A stretch of 64,000 nucleotides of DNA from Paraphaeosphaeria minitans. Lineage: Eukaryota > Ascomycota > Dothideomycetes > Pleosporales > Didymosphaeriaceae. The notes under the pieces were generated by a model, which was given only the letters and a program-made list of their open reading frames with translations, was not told the DNA's origin and did not search any database. The stretch covers positions 1-64,000 of the forward strand of contig WJXW01000003.1 of NCBI GenBank assembly GCA_015832175.1, given 5' to 3'. Position numbers and translations under genes: made by a program. Positions 57,598-64,000 of the stretch are shown here, in pieces (the stretch's first letter is position 1; each line of letters begins with the position of its first letter).

Positions 57598-58749
57598 CTA
57601 GCGCCGCGTATACACCTCTCTTGCCTTACGCTTATTACACTTATACGCCGCCACTTTCTTCTCTAGCGTAGATCTAGGGCGCCCCCTTTTACCTACACAG
57701 CTACTAGGTGTATACCTAGATAGGCCCTACGCTTTGCGTAAGGGCGTTGTTACTAAAGCCTTACACTAATCTATAATACTATAATCCTTACTACTTAGCT
57801 AATATCTTACACATTAGAAACTAAGCTTTTATAGGTACGCTGCACAGAAATCTGTATAGTATACTTTATAAGGTCTAATAGCGTCTATAATAGTGCTTCC
57901 TACGCAATAATCGCACACTATTAGATCCTTTATATTCTCTATATCTTTACCCTATATGCTAATAATAAGCTCTACGTGGGCGTAACGTATACAAGACTCT
58001 AGCAGTATATACTACTAGTTAGGAGTATAGTAGATATCGCCCTTAGTAGAAGTACTAGCTAGGGCCAATATATCTACCTCCTAACGCTTACGTAATAACA
58101 GCCCTATACACATTTCTACTCTAATAAGGGAATAAGTCTATAGACTAGCGTCTTTCTCCTCTTCTCCTTCTTCTTCTTCTTTTTCCTTCTTAACCTCCTC
58201 TTCTCTTTCTCCTTCTTCCTCCTCTTCCACCACCTCAGCAGCGGCGGCGGCGGCGGCAGTGTGAATAGGTAAGATAGCCCTATTATTACCCTTACCTTAG
58301 TCTTTAGCGTCTGCGCGCGTAATAGGCACAGAGCCTTTTACTAAAAAGTTATTAGGTATGTTAGTTTTACTAGCGTAGTAAGACCTACGTAGGTATAGAG
58401 GGCGCTCTTTAACTTTAGAAACTATAGGCGTTAGCTATTACAATATTACTCTAGGCTTCTTAGCTTCCTTAGAGACATCCCTTATTATAGGACTCTAGGG
58501 CTAGAGCTTAGGGCTAGAGAAGGCGGAGAAGTTAAACTTATTATTATTACTATAGGGCGGGGAGATACTAAAGAGCCGCACGCCCTCTTCTTCTATAGTA
58601 GGTAGTAGGCGTAAAATTATTAATAGGCGGCAGGTAGGGCGTAAGGGGACTTTGTTAAGAATATTAACTATATACTACACGCAGCGCGTTATTGTAGCTA
58701 CTATAAGGTGTAGATATAATATAATACTTACTAGACTAGTTTAAGGCAT
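57598..58749 (-). pseudogene. GRPR-motif basic protein, copy 2
   Basis: The second copy of the gene at 20843-21994, 384 codons from ATG at 58749. The alanine run is longer in codon-level GC (GCCGCCGCC region about 58225-58255) and is followed by the same Glu/Lys tract and GRPR segment. Differences between the copies are transitions. It has no known family. Confidence 0.55.
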
Positions 58750-61700
58750 CTCTAATATTATAAATATTATAAGAGGGTATATTAGCGCACTTTATAAATT
58801 GCGAAGTAGGCTAAAGAGCCAGTTTCTATATGCGTAACGCGCAGCTTCACCTCCTGTTTATTTATTATTAATAAGAGTACTTAGCCTATATTAGCGCTAA
58901 GGAACATTAATAAAAGAACTTAGGTAGTATCTACGCTAGTTAACTATAGAGGCGCAGTTATACGCTAAGTTTTTTTATTATATTACTAGGCCTAGCCTCG
59001 CCTAAATTATTGCAGATTACTGTCTATATTCACGCTATTACCCCTCACATTATAGTCTACTAAATCCCAGATATAGCGCTTATAGCTATATTTAGGGTTT
59101 AGGCGCACTAGCCTTAGAAGCTCTTACCCTACTTTTTAACTTTACTACTACGCTCCTCCTTAATCTATATAGGCTAGTTAGTTCTAGCTAAAGCACGCTT
59201 AGTAATTAAAACCTATATAAACTAGTTAATATTAAAGCGTAAGAAGGTTACTCTAATATAAGTATACGTGTTAGCGCTTCGCTAGACTATATTTCCTATA
59301 TATTACCCTTACTGCCTCGCCTAAATTATTATATATTGCTGTTACCTAGTGCTAATTCGCGCTGTCTTTTATTACTTTACGTTAATTTACTTATTTCTTC
59401 TTACTTAGCCTAGTAGAGCGCCTTCTATTAAAGTTAATAAGAGATCACTTTACATTTGGCTCTATAGGGTAACTGCCCTACTTCTATATCCTTTAGACCC
59501 TTACTAGATATAACGTCTCTAGTGTAGATAAGCGTAGTAGTAGTAGGAGGTATATACCTTAATAAGATATTCTAATTACACAGAAAATAGCCTATGCTTA
59601 CGCCTACTCTTAGGGTGTTACACTCTATCTAGTCCGCTTCTACCGCCTTACTAATAAATAGGTGGTACGTAAGGGATAGAACTATACTCTTCTATAGATT
59701 TCTAAGTATAGGCATCGTCCTTTTATAATATCTTACTATATAGTTATTTTTTTAACGTCTAGAGTAGTAAATCTAGCCTCTAAAAAAAACTAAGCACGCT
59801 AAGCTTTAAATCTATTATATAGACTTACTTTTTTAAGGGTACTTATTATAGGAGGCTATAGAAGACTCTATTCTACTTATAGGCTAACTGTAATAGTGCG
59901 TAAGGCGGAGTAGGTATAGTGTTAAGGTTCTTATAGGCACGTGCATAGGTGTTCCCTATAGGCTCTAAAGTTTAAGCTGCCAGCCCTAGAGAGCTCTACG
60001 TAAACTATTCCCTTTTAATTTGCTATATATAGCGCTAGTTTACATTAATCTAGACTTTGCTCACATAGCCCTCTTTTTTACCTAATTTTATATAGTAAAG
60101 CAGTAGTGTGTTCACATCCTTACTATCTATAAGTTAATATAGTAGTAATTTACACTACTTCCTTTTTATTAGCGTTAATTTGCATAAACTAGCGTTAATA
60201 TCCCTAATTTGCATAATTAGGAGGTTTTACTACCTATACTAGCTCTATTAATTATATTGTAATGCAGCCCCTATAGCTATACCGCATCCTTATCCTATAG
60301 ACAATAACTTCTCGTCCGTGGGGCATGGCTAAACGTTCTTGGATAAGGAACAAGCAGCACATCTAGATCTTTGCTATCTATAGGGCATACCTATAAGTTC
60401 TCTAATAAAGAATAGGCGGCTTATCTAGGTGCTTACTATATATTAGGGTTAGTACTAACTTAGTGCCAATTCACGCTGCTTTTTATTAATTTACGTTAAT
60501 TCGCGTTAATTTAAGGAACAAGCAGCTTATCTATATTTTTTCTATTTATAGGGCATGCCTGTAAGTCCTCTAATAAAGAATAGGCGGCTTATCTAGGTGC
60601 TTACTATATATTAGGGTTAGTACTAACTTAGTGCTAATATACCCTACTTCGCGTTAGTTCGCGTAAATTCGCGTTAAGATAGCCTATTTACCTAAGTGTA
60701 AGATGCTTGTCTATGTCTTCCTTATCTATAATCTAAAGTATAGTCTCTGGGTAGAATAGTTTTAATACTTCTATATAGATCCTTACGATTTGTAAGTTAA
60801 CATAGTAGTAATTTACGCTACTTCCTATTAATTCACGTTAATTAGTGTTAATTCACGTTAATTCACGTTAATTTATATTACTAGGACCTTTGCTTACAAA
60901 GCCCTCTTTCTTATATAATATAGTATAGTAAAGCAGCAGCTTATTCGCATCTATAAGTTTATATAGTGGTAATTTGCGCTGCTTCTTAGTAATTAGCGTT
61001 AATTACTATTAAGTTAAGGAATAAGTGGCTTATCTAGATTCTTTTTATCTGTAGGGTATGCCTATAAGTCCTGGTAAGTTATAAGTGGCCTATCTAGGTT
61101 CTTACCTTCTATGTAATTGCTACAGAATTAGTGCCAATCCACGCTACTTCCTATTAATTTACGTTAATTTGCATTAGTTTGTGTATATTAGTCCTATTTG
61201 TGCTGGCTTTAGCTATATAGGTTAGTAGGGAGCTAGCTGTAAGTTAATAAATATGGTAGTGTGTTTTAGAGATACGCCCAGCTCTGCGTTTATATACTTC
61301 TTTTCTTATATACTACGCTGAGTAGCTGCGCTTAACGTAAGAGGAAGTACACTTACTTATAAATAACTATTTAAACTAGATATAATTTGTGTGCAGTTTA
61401 AATGGTTAGTCTAATATAAGTATATAGATTAGCGCTTTACAGTACTATATCTTAGAGATTTGCACTCTACTGCCTTGCCTAAATTATTATAAATTGCTAT
61501 TACTTAATACTAGCTTATATTAAGTTAATTTACCTTAGTTTACGTATTTACTATTAGTTTAAATGCTTTAGTAGTGTTATAAGTATTAATTACACTAGCG
61601 CGTAGGTTGCAAATGTGTAGTAGAGTATAAGTATAGGTGCTTAACGCGTTGCTATATCTTCCCTACCTACTACTTTCTATTCTACCTCTTTCTATCTTAC

Positions 61701-62154
61701 CTACTGCTTCCCACTTAAACATGCATTAGATAGCTGTCTTTAAGAATACTACTACTTACTATAATAGTGGCCCCTATAGCTTTCCTCTAGCTGCTAAAGG
61801 TCGCGTCCTTTATAACTTTAGTTATAACCCCTCTAATAAAGCGTATAAATAGCTTTTTATACGCTAGCTTACTATCTTACTACACTTATAAAGCTTATAA
61901 ACCCCCTATTACAGCGCTAGATAGTTACTTCCTAATAACACTAGCTACTATAAGCTAGTCCTAATTACTCTATTACTCCTGTCTACTATTAGTCTAATTT
62001 GCCAGATACTCCCCCCTAACACGCTGCCTAATAACGTGTAGTAATATCTTATTACTACTGCCTAGTAACTTACTATAGATCCTAACTATTAGGACGCTAA
62101 TAATAATAATGTTAAAGACCTAAGTAGGATGCCTCCTTTAGCCTAGGAGCCCTC
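58750..62154. other. Long non-coding interval with CGCGTTAATT modules, copy 2
   Basis: Matches 21995-25399. The 168-bp modules lie at about 60290-61150. One base is missing relative to copy 1 at about 59878 (TCTACTTATAGG against TCTACATTATAGG). I see no gene. Confidence 0.5.
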
Positions 62155-63529
62155 CTTAAGGCGTATATAGTAGCCCTCTATCTCTACTTCTGCCTCTCTG
62201 CCTACTAAGTAGGTCTGCTTCTAACCACTATCCTGTCTCTCTTCTACGCAGAGCCAGGCGTCCTAGGCGTTACCTACCTATATTAGGGCGACGACCTATA
62301 ATAACTACTACGCAGAATAGGACTACTAACATAGGTAGGTAGCCTACTAGTAGCGTAGGAAGGTGGTTAAGCTAGGTCTACTTTGCCCTCCCCTAAACGC
62401 TAGCTAGGTAGAAGTTAATGCCTATAATAGCATCGCGCTAGAAAATAAGCCTAACGTTACTTAAATCTTTAAGTAAAATATTAAGAAAGAAGATAATAAG
62501 GGTAAAAGGCGTAACCTAATAACTATAGCTACTAGTTCCTATATAACTACTACCTATATACTAAATCACGCATAGTCGCTTAGTAATAAGACTATATAGT
62601 AACACGCTACTACTTTCCTCTCCGCCTAGTGCTCTTATAGTAGCCCCTTCCCTATTTCTAGCTAGCTAGGGGCATTGCTAGTAGGCAAAGCGGGTACTAT
62701 ATAGGTAATATAGGCTGTGTCCTACGCACCTAGGAGTGTAGTAGATAAAATCTTTACTACTACACACTATTTAGTTAAGCACTATAAGTGCTGTGTAGTA
62801 GCTGTGTATATTAAGTACTACTAGGCGATAGCCTTCTATAGGCGTGCCTACGCTAATAAGATAGCTAAACTAGTAATAGAGGGGGTGCTATCTAAGTAAT
62901 ATAATAGTAAGACTATTACTGCGCTTATTTAAATAGTTATACCTCCTAGCTATAAGCTACCTATATTAGCGCAGAATACGTAGAAGCTGTGCCTAAACTA
63001 AGCTACTTAGTAGTATAATACTACTAAAACCCTTAACTAGGGCTTCCTATACCTAATCCCTAGTAATGTTACCTATAAGTAGGTAGAGCAGACGCTGCGC
63101 GTTAGGGAGTGAAACCTCTAGCTAAAAGTAGTAAAAAAGATTAACCTAAAAGTGTACTAGGCAAGCCAGAGGCTAAGTGCGTAGTTAGGCGTAGACAGGT
63201 TAGTAGGTAAGCCTATTAGCAATAAAAATATACTACTTATTAAGGCGGTCGCACCCGCGCTGCCTATATAGATAGAGGAGGCCACTAATAGCAAAGAGGA
63301 GAGTAAGGAGGGTAAGGAGGGTAAAGAGGGTAAGAAGGGCAAGAAAGGTAAAGGTAAGGGCAAGGGCAAGAAGGGTAAGAATAGTAAAGATAATAAGGGT
63401 AAAGGCGACACTAAGCTTATACTAGCTTACTTACTGCGGCTAAGCCTAGTAGATATATTTACACCTTAAAAGTAGTTTTTCTAGCTTAGCATTACTTTCT
63501 TTTGTAACGCATTTAATTACTATTACTAG
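62155..63529 (+). pseudogene. Unknown protein with Lys/Gly-rich tail, copy 2
   Basis: The second copy of the gene at 25400-26775. Bases 63294-63400 encode the KEGKEG and KGKGKGKGKKGK tail, one of the few runs in which RIP made little difference because AAG/GGT codons contain few CA or TG steps. The leucine-rich antisense frame at 63157-63411 is a shadow. Confidence 0.5.
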
Positions 63530-63721
63530 GGGTTGTAAATACACTCCTACTTACGCTAGACGCGTGCCTAACGCTCTTCTATTCTATTTTAAACCCTAAT
63601 ATGTTTATAAGACAGCCTCTCCCCCTAATTTACCTTACTTATACCCTATACAATAGATATAGATTCTTGTATTTCCCTTAGTTCTATAGTATACGTTACC
63701 TACTTTAAACCTTCTATTATT
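63530..63721. promoter_or_regulatory. Intergenic module, copy 2
   Basis: Same module as 26776-26967, with CTTCTATTCTATTTTAAACC from about 63576. It is the probable upstream region of the gene that starts at 63722. Confidence 0.45.
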
Positions 63722-64000
63722 ATGTCCGCATTACATTTAAATTAGTATTATAGAAGGGGTTCTACTAGCTCCCTAGCTAGGGTAGTCCTACTATAACTCT
63801 ATATAGCGCTTAGATATATAGTAAGTCTATATTAGCCAGTTAAGGCTAAGAATAATCCTTCCCGCCTTATAGTTGTTACTAAAATTAATAACACTAATAA
63901 AGTGTTACTAGAATATATTAGTACTTTTAGAATCCTAGTCCTTACCCTTAATTACTTTAATGTTACAACTCTACAGCTCTTTCGCCTTTAGGCACTTATC
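63722..64000 (+). pseudogene. Unknown gene, copy 2, cut by the window end
   Basis: The first 93 codons of the gene seen whole at 26968. ATG is kept (MSALHLN) and TAG/TAA codons appear at the same kinds of site. It continues beyond the window. Confidence 0.4.

Larger units (their letters stand above)
47431..64000. mobile_element. Large multigene repeat, copy 2 (runs off the window)
   Basis: The left boundary is placed where AT-rich sequence gives way to GC-containing RIP text at about 47.4-47.5 kb. From 49717 on it matches copy 1. It carries the complete SF1 gene, the SNF2 gene, the GRPR gene, the module array, the Lys/Gly-tail gene and the start of the next gene. It lacks the LTR insertion. 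No terminal repeat or target duplication could be seen at the left end. Confidence 0.5.

Noticed and set aside
1..64000. tRNA and rRNA genes
   Set aside because: No cloverleaf-compatible sequence or rRNA core was noticed on reading, but I could not run a structure search, so small RNA genes are not excluded.

Overview
The window is the left end of a chromosome of a filamentous ascomycete (Pezizomycotina-like). It opens with a CCCTAA telomere tract, carries a telomere-linked RecQ-type helicase gene next to it, and is otherwise dominated by sequence with the mark of repeat-induced point mutation (RIP): CA and TG are depleted, TA is in excess, CG is kept, and long reading frames are broken almost only by TAG/TAA codons where Gln or Trp is expected. 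I cannot name the species. Layout, telomere to interior: (1) 1-115 telomere. (2) 122-6374, a TLH cassette: an AT-rich left arm, one intact 1473-codon helicase gene transcribed toward the telomere, and a short upstream region with a hairpin and a telomere-like motif. (3) 6375 to about 36.9 kb, copy 1 of a large multigene repeat whose left end is cut inside an SF1 helicase gene; it contains a divergent SNF2-type helicase gene, a 6.6-kb Ty3/gypsy LTR element inserted later, and five or more unrecognised genes, ending near a ten-copy 62-bp minisatellite. (4) 37.0-47.4 kb, a head-to-tail array of RIP-damaged TLH cassettes (copies A and B, then left-arm copies only). (5) about 47.4 kb to the window end, copy 2 of the large repeat, without the LTR insertion, and with the SF1 gene complete. 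The only gene that looks functional is the terminal TLH gene. It has N-terminal C2H2-like fingers, a central region that I read as a tyrosine-recombinase-like domain, and a C-terminal RecQ-type helicase with a Cys-rich tail. All other genes are relics. The two copies of the large repeat keep the same reading frames with essentially no indels, so their original products can still be read: an Upf1/NAM7-like SF1 helicase with CCHC zinc knuckles, a SNF2-family ATPase with a DECH box, a basic GRPR-motif protein, a protein with a Lys/Gly-rich tail, and several large unknown proteins. This looks like a large multigene mobile or virus-like unit, which I cannot assign to a named family.
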